A DNA stretch of 64,000 bases from Methylococcales bacterium (GCA_026399015.1 JAPLRS010000009.1:46047-110046), one strand, 5' to 3'; shown: positions 20,957 through 30,326, numbered from the stretch's first letter. The notes: a model not told the origin generated them from the letters alone. Made by a program: numbers and translations.

Positions 20957-21697
20957 ATGACAAAATTAGCGATTATTGGCGGTACCGGTCTTACACAATT
21001 AAGTGATCTGACTATTATCAAAACTGAAAAAATGGACACGCCTTACGGTGCTTCTTCTGCGGCATTTGTAACCGGTGAGCTGTGTGGTAAAGAAGTTATA
21101 TTTTTAGCCAGACATGGTAATCCACATACGATTGCCCCGCATAAAATAAACTACCGCGCAAATATTTGGGCGCTTAAACAATTAGGCGTAGAAAAAATTA
21201 TTGCCGTAGCGGCGGTAGGTGGCATTACTCAAGAGATGGTTCCAGCCCACATCGCTATTCCTGATCAAATTATTGATTACAGTTACGGGCGTTTACATAC
21301 TTTTTTTGATGATGAAAAGTACCCGTTAACGCATATAGATTTTAGTTATCCTTATAATCAAGCGTTACGTGCGGGGTTAATAACAGCGGCTGCAGCAGCA
21401 AATATTGGTATTAGTACCTATGGTACTTACGGTTGCACACAAGGCCCGCGCTTAGAAACTGCAGCAGAAATTAAACGCTTAGCCCAAGATGGTTGTGATT
21501 TGGTTGGTATGACAGGTATGCCAGAAGCTGCCTTAGCTAAAGAACTGGGCATTGAATATGCTGCGATTTCTGTGATTGCTAATTGGGGTGCCGGCATCAG
21601 CGCTGGTGAAATTACCATGGCAGAAATTGAAGAAAATCTGCATGTGGGCATGGCTAATATGGCGAAGGTTTTAAAAGCATTTATTGCTGCCACCTAA
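20957..21697 (+). CDS. S-methyl-5'-thioinosine (or thioadenosine) phosphorylase
   Basis: This 246-residue member of the purine nucleoside phosphorylase family cleaves methylthio-nucleosides, by-products of polyamine synthesis, to a base and methylthioribose 1-phosphate. Seen motifs are LAIIGGTGL, ARHGNPHTIAPHKINYRAN, GPRLETAAEIK and the substrate loop VGMTGMPEAALAKELG. Homologues next to nagZ in Pseudomonas (PA3004 type) act on methylthioinosine, and the adjacent hypoxanthine phosphoribosyltransferase supports that specificity here. A methylthioadenosine phosphorylase activity remains possible. Confidence 0.9.
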   Translation: MTKLAIIGGTGLTQLSDLTIIKTEKMDTPYGASSAAFVTGELCGKEVIFLARHGNPHTIAPHKINYRANIWALKQLGVEKIIAVAAVGGITQEMVPAHIAIPDQIIDYSYGRLHTFFDDEKYPLTHIDFSYPYNQALRAGLITAAAAANIGISTYGTYGCTQGPRLETAAEIKRLAQDGCDLVGMTGMPEAALAKELGIEYAAISVIANWGAGISAGEITMAEIEENLHVGMANMAKVLKAFIAAT

Positions 21698-21802
21698 TTA
21701 CGCTATATTTTTATGCTTGTGTCAGACACTTGTCATACTTTTCCTTAGTTTTTGTAGTAGTATTAAGTTATGTTTTGATAAGAATCAGGCCAAAGGTATA
21801 AA

Positions 21803-23581
21803 ATGCAGGTATTTATTCAAGATCTTATAAAAAATAATGGCTATCAAGCCACTGATTTATTAGCTGTCCTTAGAGCAGTTCAAGCACAATACCAGCACAT
21901 ACCTAAAGCCGCTATCGAACAGATAGCGGCTTTACTTTGTATATCAAGAACCCAAGTGATTGGGGTTATCGAGTTTTATAGTTTCTTTCATTTAAGCCCA
22001 CGCGGTCACTATGATTTATTAATCAGCGATTCGATTACCGATCATTTATTGGGCAAACATCAAATTACTGCTTATATAGAACAAGCCTTACAGGTTAAAT
22101 TAGGCGAAGTTAGGTCTGATGGTTTAGTCAGTTTTGATAATACGTCTTGCACCGGTCTATGTGATCAGGGCCCTGCTGCTTTAATTAACGGTTATGCCCT
22201 ACCCCATTTAACGCCAGCAAAAATTGATCAGATCACTGGCTTAATTAATCAACAAATCCCCGTATCAGCTTGGCCGGCTGATTTATTTGCCGTTAATGAC
22301 AATGTTTATCAAGCGGGTTTATTACTCAGCCAAACTATACAACACGGCGAAGCATTACACGCTGGCCTTGAACGCGGTTTTAAAGAAACTTTAAAAGAAC
22401 TGGATATTTCTGGCCTGCGTGGCCGAGGTGGTGCTGGTTTTAAAACCGCCACTAAATGGCAGTATTGCGCTGAAGAAACTGCCGATGCACGCATTGTGGT
22501 GTGTAATGCCGATGAAGGCGAACCGGGCACTTTTAAAGATCGAGTTTTATTAACGACACACGCCCATCAAGTATTTGAAGGCATGACCTTATGTGCCGCT
22601 ATTATTGGTGCTGAACAAGGCTTTTTATATTTACGCGGTGAATATTTACATTTATATGCACCTTTAAAAGCAGTTTTAGCAGAGCGTAAACAAGCGGGGT
22701 TATTAGGCAATAACATTATTAATGCCGGCTTTAATTTTGATATACAAATTTGTTTAGGAGCTGGGGCTTATATCTGTGGTGAGGAATCGGCTTTAATAGA
22801 ATCACTTGAGGGCAAAATGGGGATTCCTAGAAATCGCCCACCTTATCCAGTCACCCACGGCTATTTAGGTAAACCCACCGTCGTTAATAATGTTGAAACC
22901 TATATGGCTGCCGCTAAAATTGCGCTTAACGGCGGCGAGTGGTTTGCTAATGTGGGCACAGATAAATCAAAAGGCACTAAAATCTTGAGTATTTGTGGTG
23001 ATTGCGCAAAACCCGGTATTTATGAAGTCGACTTTGGCACATCTATTCAAACTATTCTGGATGATTGTGGGGCTAAAGATGTGTTGGGCATTCAGATTGG
23101 TGGGCCGTCAGGTACTTTTATATCAAATACTGAGTTTGCCAGAAAAATTGCTTTTGAAGATTTAGCCACAGGTGGCTCATTTATTATCTTTAATAACTCG
23201 CGCAATATCTTAGACATCGTTAATAATTTTACGCACTTCTTTGCCCATGAAAGTTGTGGTTTCTGTACCCCTTGTCGTGTTGGGACCTCTTTATTAAAGA
23301 ATCAACTGGATAAAATCGTTAATGGTCATGGTTCTGCCGGTGATGTGGTGGCTTTAGAGGAACTTTGCCAATTAGTTAAAACTCAAAGCCATTGTGGTTT
23401 AGGCCAAACAGCCGCTAACCCCATCTTAACAACCCTAGAGCGTTACCCTGAACTCTATCAAGCGCAATTAAAAAAGATAAGTTATGAACCCGGATTTGAT
23501 TTAGATGCCGCATTAGAAACAGCAAGGCAAATGGCAAATCGTAACGATGCCGCGGCGCATTTATCACAACTGGAGGATTGA
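21803..23581 (+). CDS. hoxF: NAD-reducing hydrogenase diaphorase subunit HoxF
   Basis: HoxF is the NAD(H)-binding flavoprotein of the soluble group 3d NiFe hydrogenase. The N-terminal 170 residues are a NuoE-like domain. Only the second cysteine pair (TSCTGLCDQGPA) is kept, as I recall for the Ralstonia-type HoxF. A NuoF-like body follows with the FMN/NAD loops RGRGGAGFKTATKW and NADEGEPGTFKDR. The 4Fe-4S ligands are SCGFCTPCRVG plus a distal cysteine in HCGLG. The 592-residue length matches the fused HoxF form. AGG precedes the ATG, and the stop overlaps the hoxU start by four bases. It is the first gene of hoxFUYHW. Confidence 0.96.
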   Translation: MQVFIQDLIKNNGYQATDLLAVLRAVQAQYQHIPKAAIEQIAALLCISRTQVIGVIEFYSFFHLSPRGHYDLLISDSITDHLLGKHQITAYIEQALQVKLGEVRSDGLVSFDNTSCTGLCDQGPAALINGYALPHLTPAKIDQITGLINQQIPVSAWPADLFAVNDNVYQAGLLLSQTIQHGEALHAGLERGFKETLKELDISGLRGRGGAGFKTATKWQYCAEETADARIVVCNADEGEPGTFKDRVLLTTHAHQVFEGMTLCAAIIGAEQGFLYLRGEYLHLYAPLKAVLAERKQAGLLGNNIINAGFNFDIQICLGAGAYICGEESALIESLEGKMGIPRNRPPYPVTHGYLGKPTVVNNVETYMAAAKIALNGGEWFANVGTDKSKGTKILSICGDCAKPGIYEVDFGTSIQTILDDCGAKDVLGIQIGGPSGTFISNTEFARKIAFEDLATGGSFIIFNNSRNILDIVNNFTHFFAHESCGFCTPCRVGTSLLKNQLDKIVNGHGSAGDVVALEELCQLVKTQSHCGLGQTAANPILTTLERYPELYQAQLKKISYEPGFDLDAALETARQMANRNDAAAHLSQLED

Positions 23582-24300
23582 TTATGACTAAAACACTGAC
23601 GATTGATGGTGTAACTATTCCTTTTGAAGACGGTCAAACTATCATCCAAGCCGCAACTGCTGCGGGTATTTACATTCCGCATTTATGTCATAACCCAGAG
23701 TTTACTCCCCATGGTAGTTGCAAACTCTGTACGGTAAAAGTTAATGGCCGAAACTGTTCTGCGTGTACGTTTCCAGCAATGGATGGTCAAGAAGTTATCA
23801 ATAACGCTAAAGACTTAAATGCTGATCGCCAAAAAATCACCCAAATGCTGTTTGTTGAGGGTAATCACTTTTGCCCTTCTTGTGAAAAAACCGGTAATTG
23901 TCAGTTGCAAGCCGTGGCCTATCATTTAAACATGCTGGATGATCACTTTCCGTTATTTTATCCACACCGAGAATTGGATGCCTCGCATGAGGAAATTTTA
24001 ATTGATCATAACCGGTGCATTTTTTGCACTCTATGTGTAAGAGCCAGCCATGAGCAGGATGGAAAAGATGTATTTGCTATCAGTGGCCGCGGCATTAATA
24101 AACATTTAATCGTTAATTCAGAAACCGGGTTATTAAAAGATACTGATATTTCTGCAAGCGATAAAGCCGCTCATATATGCCCTACTGGCGCCATTTTAAT
24201 TAAACACACCGCTTATCAAGTCCCAATTGGCAAACGGATATACGATCATCAGCAAATTGATCAAGTCACGCTTAATTCGGAGTCTGAACATGACAAATAA
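23578..24300 (+). CDS. hoxU: NAD-reducing hydrogenase diaphorase subunit HoxU
   Basis: HoxU relays electrons between the hydrogenase and diaphorase halves of the complex. The N-terminal ferredoxin domain has the 2Fe-2S cysteines in CHNPEFTPHGSCKLC and ACTFP. A NuoG-type 4Fe-4S motif with a His ligand follows (GNHFCPSCEKTGNCQLQ), and further iron-sulfur cysteines appear in NRCIFCTLCVRASHE and HICPTGA. The 240-residue length is normal. The start codon overlaps the hoxF stop, indicating translational coupling; its stop overlaps the start of hoxY. Confidence 0.95.
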   Translation: MIMTKTLTIDGVTIPFEDGQTIIQAATAAGIYIPHLCHNPEFTPHGSCKLCTVKVNGRNCSACTFPAMDGQEVINNAKDLNADRQKITQMLFVEGNHFCPSCEKTGNCQLQAVAYHLNMLDDHFPLFYPHRELDASHEEILIDHNRCIFCTLCVRASHEQDGKDVFAISGRGINKHLIVNSETGLLKDTDISASDKAAHICPTGAILIKHTAYQVPIGKRIYDHQQIDQVTLNSESEHDK

Positions 24301-24832
24301 AATTAGAGTCGCCACAACTTCTTTAGCAGGATGTTTTGGTTGTCACATGTCGTTTTTAGATATTGATGAGCGCATTCTAGAACTAGCTGAAGTGGTGGTG
24401 TTCGACCGCTCACCTATTACAGACATTGAACACTGTAGTGCCGACTGTGATATTGGATTAATAGAAGGCGGGGTTTGCAACTCAGAAAATGTCCATACAC
24501 TCAGAGAGTTTAGAAAAAATTGTAAGATTTTAGTGGCAGTTGGTGCCTGTTCTATTAATGGTGGTTTACCTGCTATGCGAAATTTTATACCTTTAGAAGA
24601 ATGTCTAAACGAAGCCTACATTAATGGTATTGGGGTTGAAAATGCTCAAATCCCCAGTGATCCAGAATTACCTTTATTACTAGATAAAGTTCGACCTATT
24701 CATGAAGTGGTCAAAGTTGATTATTTCTTACCTGGTTGTCCGCCCTCTGCCGATGTATTCTGGAAATTTTTAACTGATTTAATCGCCGGAAAAGAACCCT
24801 CTTTACCCTACGATCTAGTCCATTATGATTGA
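24290..24832 (+). CDS. hoxY: NAD-reducing hydrogenase small subunit HoxY
   Basis: HoxY carries the proximal 4Fe-4S cluster next to the NiFe site. Cluster ligands are visible in LAGCFGCHMSF, EGGVCN, VGACSINGG and PGCPPSADVF. It lacks the signal peptide and extra clusters of membrane-bound uptake hydrogenases, as expected for a cytoplasmic group 3d enzyme. The track ORF begins 21 codons earlier inside hoxU; I chose the ATG at 24290 because it follows a GGAG site and begins the conserved KIRVATTSLAGC sequence, giving 180 residues. It overlaps the end of hoxU by 11 bases. Confidence 0.95.
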   Translation: MTNKIRVATTSLAGCFGCHMSFLDIDERILELAEVVVFDRSPITDIEHCSADCDIGLIEGGVCNSENVHTLREFRKNCKILVAVGACSINGGLPAMRNFIPLEECLNEAYINGIGVENAQIPSDPELPLLLDKVRPIHEVVKVDYFLPGCPPSADVFWKFLTDLIAGKEPSLPYDLVHYD

Positions 24833-24872
24833 TAAAATCGTCTTGTTGTACTAAATCATATTAGAGAAAATT

Positions 24873-26375
24873 ATGTACGAACATTTAGAAACTGCTGAAA
24901 ACCAAGAAAACCTTAAACGCGTAGTTGTAGAACCTGTTTCTCGCGTAGAGGGACACGGAAAAGTTACGCTGCTCTTGGATCAAGACAATAAGGTTAAACA
25001 AGCTCGCCTACATATTGTTGAATTTAGAGGCTTTGAACGTTTTATTCAAGGTCGACCCTATTGGGAACTACCGGTCTTAGTGCAACGCTTATGTGGCATT
25101 TGCCCAGTCAGTCATCATCTTGCTGCTGCAAAAGCGATTGATCAGTTGGTGGGAATTGATCCAGCTAATCTTCCGGTTGCCGCTGATAAACTGCGCCGCT
25201 TATTACATTTTGGGCAAGTATTACAATCCCATGCTTTGCACTTTTTTCATTTATCCAGCCCCGATTTACTTTTTGGCTTTGAAAGCGACATTAGCAAACG
25301 CTCTATTATTGCCGTGATTGATGCTTATCCAGATTTAGCGGTACAAGGCGTTATGTTACGCAAGTATGGTCAAGAAGTGATCCGTATGGTGTCTGGTAAA
25401 CGCGTCCATGGTACTGGCGCTATTCCTGGTGGCATGAATAAATCTTTAAATAAAGAGGAACGCGATTATTTATTAAAAGATATTGAACAGATCATCAGTT
25501 GGTCAGCTGCTTCTGTTGATTTAATTAAAAATGTACATTGCTCCAACCTCCCCTACTATGATGATTTTGCGACCATAAAAACTAATTATTTAGGTTTAAC
25601 CAAACCCGATGGCGCCTTAGAACTCTATCATGGCGGCATTCGCGCTAAAAATGCTAAGGGTGAAACCATTATTGATCATGTCGATTATTGTAAATATAAC
25701 GATTATATTCATGAAGAAGTCAGGTCTTGGTCTTATATGAAATTCCCTTACCTGTTGTCTGAAGGTAAAGAAAATGGCTGGTATCGTGTTGGCCCCTTAG
25801 CTCGGGTAAATAACTGTGATTATATTGATACACCTTTAGCAGAAGCTGCGCGATTAGAATTTAAAGCCCATGGCAACTCTGCTATGGTGCACAGTACATT
25901 AGCTTTTCATTGGGCGCGTTTAATTGAACTCTTACATTGCGCCGAAAGCATTAGAACCCTGTTACACGATCCTGACATTATGAGCAATGACTTGGTTGCT
26001 AGAGGTGAAAAGCGTTATGAAGGTGTTGGGGTTATTGAAGCGCCTAGAGGCACCTTATTTCATCATTATCAAGTGGATGAAAACGATATAGTCACTAAGG
26101 CTAATTTAATCGTTTCAACAACCAGTAATAATATGGCAATGAACGAATCTGTAAGACAAGTGGCCGCTGAATATTTATCGGGTCAAGAACTAACCGAACC
26201 TTTATTAAATAATTTAGAAGTCGCTATTAGAGCTTATGATCCTTGTTTGTCTTGTGCTACTCATGCCATGGGTAAAATGCCCTTGCAACTAGAGTTGATA
26301 AATGCAGATGGTCAGTTAATTGATAAGTTGGTCAAAGGTAGCGATGGTCATATTAATCGAGTAGCTAGTGCTTAA
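24873..26375 (+). CDS. hoxH: NAD-reducing hydrogenase large subunit HoxH
   Basis: HoxH holds the NiFe active site that splits or makes hydrogen. The L1 motif RLCGICPVSHH (first cysteine C74) and the L2 motif DPCLSCATHAMG (C458, C461, H465) supply all four nickel ligands. About 35 residues follow the L2 histidine; maturation by the HoxW protease should remove them after nickel insertion. The 500-residue length fits the family. It follows hoxY by 40 bases and overlaps hoxW. No hyp maturation genes are in the window, so they must be encoded elsewhere. Confidence 0.97.
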   Translation: MYEHLETAENQENLKRVVVEPVSRVEGHGKVTLLLDQDNKVKQARLHIVEFRGFERFIQGRPYWELPVLVQRLCGICPVSHHLAAAKAIDQLVGIDPANLPVAADKLRRLLHFGQVLQSHALHFFHLSSPDLLFGFESDISKRSIIAVIDAYPDLAVQGVMLRKYGQEVIRMVSGKRVHGTGAIPGGMNKSLNKEERDYLLKDIEQIISWSAASVDLIKNVHCSNLPYYDDFATIKTNYLGLTKPDGALELYHGGIRAKNAKGETIIDHVDYCKYNDYIHEEVRSWSYMKFPYLLSEGKENGWYRVGPLARVNNCDYIDTPLAEAARLEFKAHGNSAMVHSTLAFHWARLIELLHCAESIRTLLHDPDIMSNDLVARGEKRYEGVGVIEAPRGTLFHHYQVDENDIVTKANLIVSTTSNNMAMNESVRQVAAEYLSGQELTEPLLNNLEVAIRAYDPCLSCATHAMGKMPLQLELINADGQLIDKLVKGSDGHINRVASA

Positions 26376-26853
26376 ACCTATTCTTATTTTTGGCTACGGG
26401 AATTTAAGTCGAGGAGATGATGCCTTAGGGCCATTATTACTTGAGTACATTGAGCAACATTGTGACTTAAATCAAATCGATATTTTATGTGACTTTCAAT
26501 TACAAATTGAACACGCACTGGATATAAAAAATAGAACCTTAGTGTTATTTGTGGATGCATCTGTTGCAGGTCAGCAAGCCATACATTTTTCGCAACTGCA
26601 GGCATCTAAAGATAGAACTTACACAACGCATGCCATGAGTCCTGCTGCTATCTTGGATGTGTATCAATCTATACAAAAACAAGCACCTCCTCCCAGTTTT
26701 CTGTTAACTATCAAAGCTGAAAAACTAGAATTAGGAGAAGGCTTAAGTCCAGTAGCGACTCAAAATTTACAAGCCGCCTGTGTTTTTACCGAACAATTAT
26801 TGGAAACTCCAAACCTTAAAGAGTGGTTACAAAAAGTCGATTCAGTGGGCTAA
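26368..26853 (+). CDS. hoxW: Hydrogenase maturation endopeptidase HoxW
   Basis: The 161-residue protease removes the C-terminal extension of HoxH after nickel loading. The N-terminal IFGYGNLSRGDDALGP motif with its nickel-sensing Asp, and the downstream FVDASVAG segment, are typical of the HycI/HoxW family. It starts with GTG and overlaps hoxH by eight bases, so it is the last gene of the hox operon. It converges with the DUF4870 gene, with only two bases between the stops and no obvious terminator. Confidence 0.92.
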   Translation: MLKPILIFGYGNLSRGDDALGPLLLEYIEQHCDLNQIDILCDFQLQIEHALDIKNRTLVLFVDASVAGQQAIHFSQLQASKDRTYTTHAMSPAAILDVYQSIQKQAPPPSFLLTIKAEKLELGEGLSPVATQNLQAACVFTEQLLETPNLKEWLQKVDSVG

Positions 26854-26855
26854 TT

Positions 26856-27194
26856 TTATCTTATAAAATTAATCGTGAATGGGTATTGGTAATATTCGCC
26901 ATTACTTGATCTAATCGCCGCAACTAAACAAAAAATTAAATTTAAAACCACGATTAACCAGGGCAAAAAAAATCCAATTAAAACGATGACTAATACCCAA
27001 CTAATGGCGTAATAGAGCAAAGTGGTTAACTGCCAATTGAGGGCATTGCGGGCATTTTCTTTTACCCAACCTTCGTTCTTGACTAAATAAACAACTAAGG
27101 CTGGAATAAAACCAAAAAAGATACCGCCTAAATGTGTCAAAACGATAATTAATTTATCGGTTTCTGAGTTTCTATTAATGGGTCTGCGATTCAT
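26856..27194 (-). CDS. DUF4870 family small membrane protein
   Basis: The 112-residue protein has three predicted membrane segments and the DUF4870 pattern: TDKLIIVLTHLGGIFFGFIPALVVYL, a conserved NARNALNWQL stretch, and a final span leading into GEYYQYPFTINFIR. The molecular role of the family is unknown. It lies immediately downstream of the DUF1993 gene (two bases between them) and is probably cotranscribed with it on the minus strand. Confidence 0.88.
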   Translation of the reverse strand: MNRRPINRNSETDKLIIVLTHLGGIFFGFIPALVVYLVKNEGWVKENARNALNWQLTTLLYYAISWVLVIVLIGFFLPWLIVVLNLIFCLVAAIRSSNGEYYQYPFTINFIR

Positions 27195-27196
27195 TT

Positions 27197-27703
27197 TTAA
27201 TAGCTTCCAATGTAATCCATTTTTCCAATATCGACACCATTATGACGCAGAATGGCATAGGTACAGCTTAAGTGGAAATGAAAATTGGGGATCACAAAAT
27301 CAAGTAGATACGCTTCGCCTAAAAAGCTAAAAGTTCGACTGCCAAACTTTAATGTGATTTCACGTGCTTCGTTGCCATCTATTTGTTCTGCAGTTAGGGT
27401 TTGTAAAAAGGCTTTTGTTTTAGCGACGCGGGCTTGTAACTCAGCAAAGGTCGCTTCATTATCTTCGTAACTTGGCACTTCTATACCTGCTAAACGTGCG
27501 CCACACCCTTTCACCATATCGGTGGCAATTTGAATTTGTTTACTTAAAGGAAACATATCCGGGGCTAAACGAGCATTAACAAAGATAGACTCATTAATAT
27601 TTTTAGCTTCCGCATGCGCTTGCGCTTTATCTAAAATAACGCTTAAGTTGTCTAGCATACGAATAAAAGTAGGAACTGACGCTTTATAAAGGGTAATCGA
27701 CAT
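27197..27703 (-). CDS. DUF1993 family protein
   Basis: The 168-residue soluble protein begins MSITLYKASVPTFIRMLDNLS and carries the family pattern with MFPLSKQIQIATDMVKG and FHLSCTYAILRHNGVDIGKMDYIG. DUF1993 proteins resemble the DinB/YfiT four-helix bundles and often keep histidines for a metal; the conserved histidines in FHFHLS and LRHNG fit that. The function is not established. It is the upstream member of a two-gene unit with the DUF4870 gene and faces the divergent Sel1 gene. Confidence 0.85.
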   Translation of the reverse strand: MSITLYKASVPTFIRMLDNLSVILDKAQAHAEAKNINESIFVNARLAPDMFPLSKQIQIATDMVKGCGARLAGIEVPSYEDNEATFAELQARVAKTKAFLQTLTAEQIDGNEAREITLKFGSRTFSFLGEAYLLDFVIPNFHFHLSCTYAILRHNGVDIGKMDYIGSY

Positions 27704-27820
27704 AGAAACAACTCCAGGAATACAGATAAATGGTGAATTTATTTAAGATGCCTTATTATAAATCAGTTTGCCCAGTGTCTACTTGTACATTAATTAAATA
27801 ACCCCATTGCCATCTCATCC

Positions 27821-28516
27821 ATGAAACAGATACTCTTTAGCATTTATTTACTACTCTTTACTACATTAGCCTTTGCTAATGATTTTGAAGATGGTTTGCA
27901 CGCAGCCCAAAAAGAAAATTACAAAACCGCCATACCTTTACTTAATAAGGCTGCTCAACAAAACAACTCCATGGCCCATGTCGTTTTAGGCTTAATGTAT
28001 AAAAATGGTAAAGGTATTAAACAAAATCAAAAAACCGCGTTTCAACATTTCTTAACAGCGGCAAAACTAAATGACGCTGACGGACAATTTAATGTGGCAC
28101 AAATGTACGAACATGGCAAAGGCGTAGCAAAAGACGATACCGAAGCGGTTAAATGGTATCAATTATCAGCAGATCAAGGTGTTACAGATGCTCAACTGCG
28201 CTTAGGATTGTTGTATCAGTATGGCCAAAACGGTGTTACTCAAGATTATAAATTAGCTGAGAAATGGTTTCGTTTAGCGGCTCAACAAGGCGATCCAGAT
28301 GCTCAATTATTGCTAGGTTTAGCCTATTTAAATGGTAATGGTCTGCCAAAAGATATTATCAGAGCCTACGCCTGGACTTATCTAGCGGCAAATAACGAAA
28401 GTCATGAAGCCATAAAAGAACGCGATGCCATTGATAAAATATTGGATGCAAAACAACGTCAGGAAGCTCAAGAATTAAGTCGTAAATGTTCAGCATCAAA
28501 CTTCACTGATTGTTAA
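27821..28516 (+). CDS. Sel1-repeat (tetratricopeptide-like) exported protein
   Basis: A signal peptide (MKQILFSIYLLLFTTLAFA) precedes about four Sel1 repeats of roughly 36 residues. Examples are AHVVLGLMYKNGKGIKQNQ, AQMYEHGKGVAKDDTEAV, LGLLYQYGQNGVTQDYKLA and LGLAYLNGNGLPKDIIRA. Such solenoids act as protein-protein adaptors in the periplasm or envelope. The 231-residue gene is 12 bases before a predicted outer-membrane protein gene and probably in one transcript with it. Confidence 0.88.
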   Translation: MKQILFSIYLLLFTTLAFANDFEDGLHAAQKENYKTAIPLLNKAAQQNNSMAHVVLGLMYKNGKGIKQNQKTAFQHFLTAAKLNDADGQFNVAQMYEHGKGVAKDDTEAVKWYQLSADQGVTDAQLRLGLLYQYGQNGVTQDYKLAEKWFRLAAQQGDPDAQLLLGLAYLNGNGLPKDIIRAYAWTYLAANNESHEAIKERDAIDKILDAKQRQEAQELSRKCSASNFTDC

Positions 28517-28528
28517 TTTTCAAGTTAA

Positions 28529-29317
28529 ATGAGCGCATCTAAGCCTAATTTTTTAAGATTAAATACCCTAGCAATTATGCTATTAGTGAGTGTTACATTG
28601 ACGCTAGGTTTAACAAACGCCAGTGGTGCGAATAAATCAGCAGGCAAAGGTAAAGACAAAGTAGCAAATTTAAAGCACATGAATGCCAACTCGGGTTCCT
28701 GGTCTGCTAATGTTGAACCGGATGATAAGGGGACCTGGACTTATAACACCGAAACCAATGTGTATAAATCCGCAAACTATCAAAACGTATCGGCCGGTTA
28801 CGCGTCTACTAATGGCTGGAGTGGAAGTTTATCCGTGTTAAATACACAATTTACCGGCGCTAATAATCATTTTATGGGCAATACCTTCGCTAATATTGCC
28901 AAAGAAGTTGATCTTAATGAAACTGTTGCATTGACAGTGGGTTCTATGAACGGTGTGGCATTAGTTAATAACTCACGACAGCAGTGGTTTAACTATAATT
29001 ATTTAGATGCACAGTACCAAATTACCCCCGCCTTTATGCTGCATGGCGGTACTTATTTTGCCAATAAACCTTTAACAGGCACTTCATCACAAGTGGGTTA
29101 TCTGTTGGGTTCTGAAATAACTTTTATAAAAGATAGATTGGCACTGCAAATTGATTACACCAGCGGTCAACAATCTTTATCAGGGACTGCCGTACATTTG
29201 TTACTTGATATCACTCCTGTTTATCAAGTTTATATGGGGATTTTTGTTCCTGATCCACAAAGTGGCTATGAATACACAGGCATTGTTGGATTTAATGTCA
29301 CCTCACACAATACCTAA
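28529..29317 (+). CDS. Predicted outer-membrane beta-barrel protein, unknown function
   Basis: The 262-residue protein has a signal anchor or signal peptide (LAIMLLVSVTLTLGLTNASGA), then Gly/Ser/Asn-rich alternating segments with aromatic residues (WSANVEPDDKGTWTYNTET, YLDAQYQITPAFMLHGGTYF, LALQIDYTSGQQSL). These look like beta-barrel strands, and the final YTGIVGFNVT could be a terminal strand. I do not recognise a family. It follows the Sel1 gene closely, and its stop codon touches the stop of the converging lipoprotein gene. Confidence 0.6.
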   Translation: MSASKPNFLRLNTLAIMLLVSVTLTLGLTNASGANKSAGKGKDKVANLKHMNANSGSWSANVEPDDKGTWTYNTETNVYKSANYQNVSAGYASTNGWSGSLSVLNTQFTGANNHFMGNTFANIAKEVDLNETVALTVGSMNGVALVNNSRQQWFNYNYLDAQYQITPAFMLHGGTYFANKPLTGTSSQVGYLLGSEITFIKDRLALQIDYTSGQQSLSGTAVHLLLDITPVYQVYMGIFVPDPQSGYEYTGIVGFNVTSHNT

Positions 29318-30307
29318 TTAAAAATCAATCTGATTCTGACAATTGGCATTATTAATAACACAGTTATACAGTTTGATGGTTTTCTTATAAATATGATTGA
29401 TGCACTCTACCTCAGTACCGCAGGCATATTTGTACTTTATAGACTCACGCCAAATTTCATGTGTTTTAGTTGGGTTAGTTAATTTAGCTTTTTTATAAAG
29501 CGTCATATTTTCTAGGTCTAAGCCGGCTAAGTCACGGCTGGTGCAAATTGTTTTATCGGTGGGTTTAGTGGCATTATTACAATCAAAACTAGGTCCCGTT
29601 AGTTTAGTTATTGATTTATTGTTATCTATCAAACTCCCTTCTATTTTTGGAGTCATGATCGGTTTTATTGGCTTTATCACTGGTTCTGTTAGCGTTTCTT
29701 CTTGTGAAATGACTTTCTCATCAGGCTGGATTTCTTGATAATTCTTAACAGGTTTAACATGACTCAATATTGGTTGATCAAGTAACGGAGTCAGCATTTG
29801 ATTGAGTAAATGCTCCCATGCATAACTATCAAAAAGCACACTTACATCTAGGGATTTATTGACAACTTTAACCACGTAATCTATGGATTGCGTATAGGTA
29901 TTTTCTTTATTCTCAATACCTAACTCTTTAGCATACTGAGCGATTAGATTTAGCTTGGCATATTTTCGAAAATCTTCAATATCATCAAGCATAGGGGGTG
30001 GCACAGATATTTTAATTTTGCCAGTACATTGACTGGCTTGTTTTGCTGAGTCTTGGCTTAAAGTTTTTATATCTTCTACATCCAAGTCCATCAAAGCCAA
30101 CACGTTTTTAACCTTAGCATCAATCAAAGCCAAATTATTTGAGTCTTTATTTTGTGCGGTGTTAGACAGTAATTTTGTTAGTTGTTCCGTTAAATAAACT
30201 TTGAACAATTGTTCTATATCAGCTCTACCACAATGTTCATTTGAAGGCGTACAGGCTAGTAAAGTTAGTGCACTCAACAGCACGATGATAAACAATTTTT
30301 TAAACAT
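29318..30307 (-). CDS. Lipoprotein with LprI/DUF1311-like C-terminal region
   Basis: A lipobox signal (ALTLLACTPS) marks this 329-residue protein as a lipoprotein. The middle is helical and unassigned. The C-terminal 80 residues (PSFDCNNATKPTDKTICTSRDLAGLD, then cysteine pairs near WRESIKYKYACGTEVEC) resemble the LprI-like domain that inhibits lysozyme in some bacteria. The inhibitor role here is inference. It lies 20 bases downstream of the large PBP gene on the same strand, so a joint envelope function is plausible. Confidence 0.7.
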   Translation of the reverse strand: MFKKLFIIVLLSALTLLACTPSNEHCGRADIEQLFKVYLTEQLTKLLSNTAQNKDSNNLALIDAKVKNVLALMDLDVEDIKTLSQDSAKQASQCTGKIKISVPPPMLDDIEDFRKYAKLNLIAQYAKELGIENKENTYTQSIDYVVKVVNKSLDVSVLFDSYAWEHLLNQMLTPLLDQPILSHVKPVKNYQEIQPDEKVISQEETLTEPVIKPIKPIMTPKIEGSLIDNNKSITKLTGPSFDCNNATKPTDKTICTSRDLAGLDLENMTLYKKAKLTNPTKTHEIWRESIKYKYACGTEVECINHIYKKTIKLYNCVINNANCQNQIDF

Positions 30308-30326
30308 AAATCAGTAAGAGTATCAA

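Noticed and set aside
24227-24289. Upstream extension of hoxY in the ORF track
   Set aside because: It lies inside hoxU, and the conserved HoxY N-terminus with a GGAG site begins at 24290.
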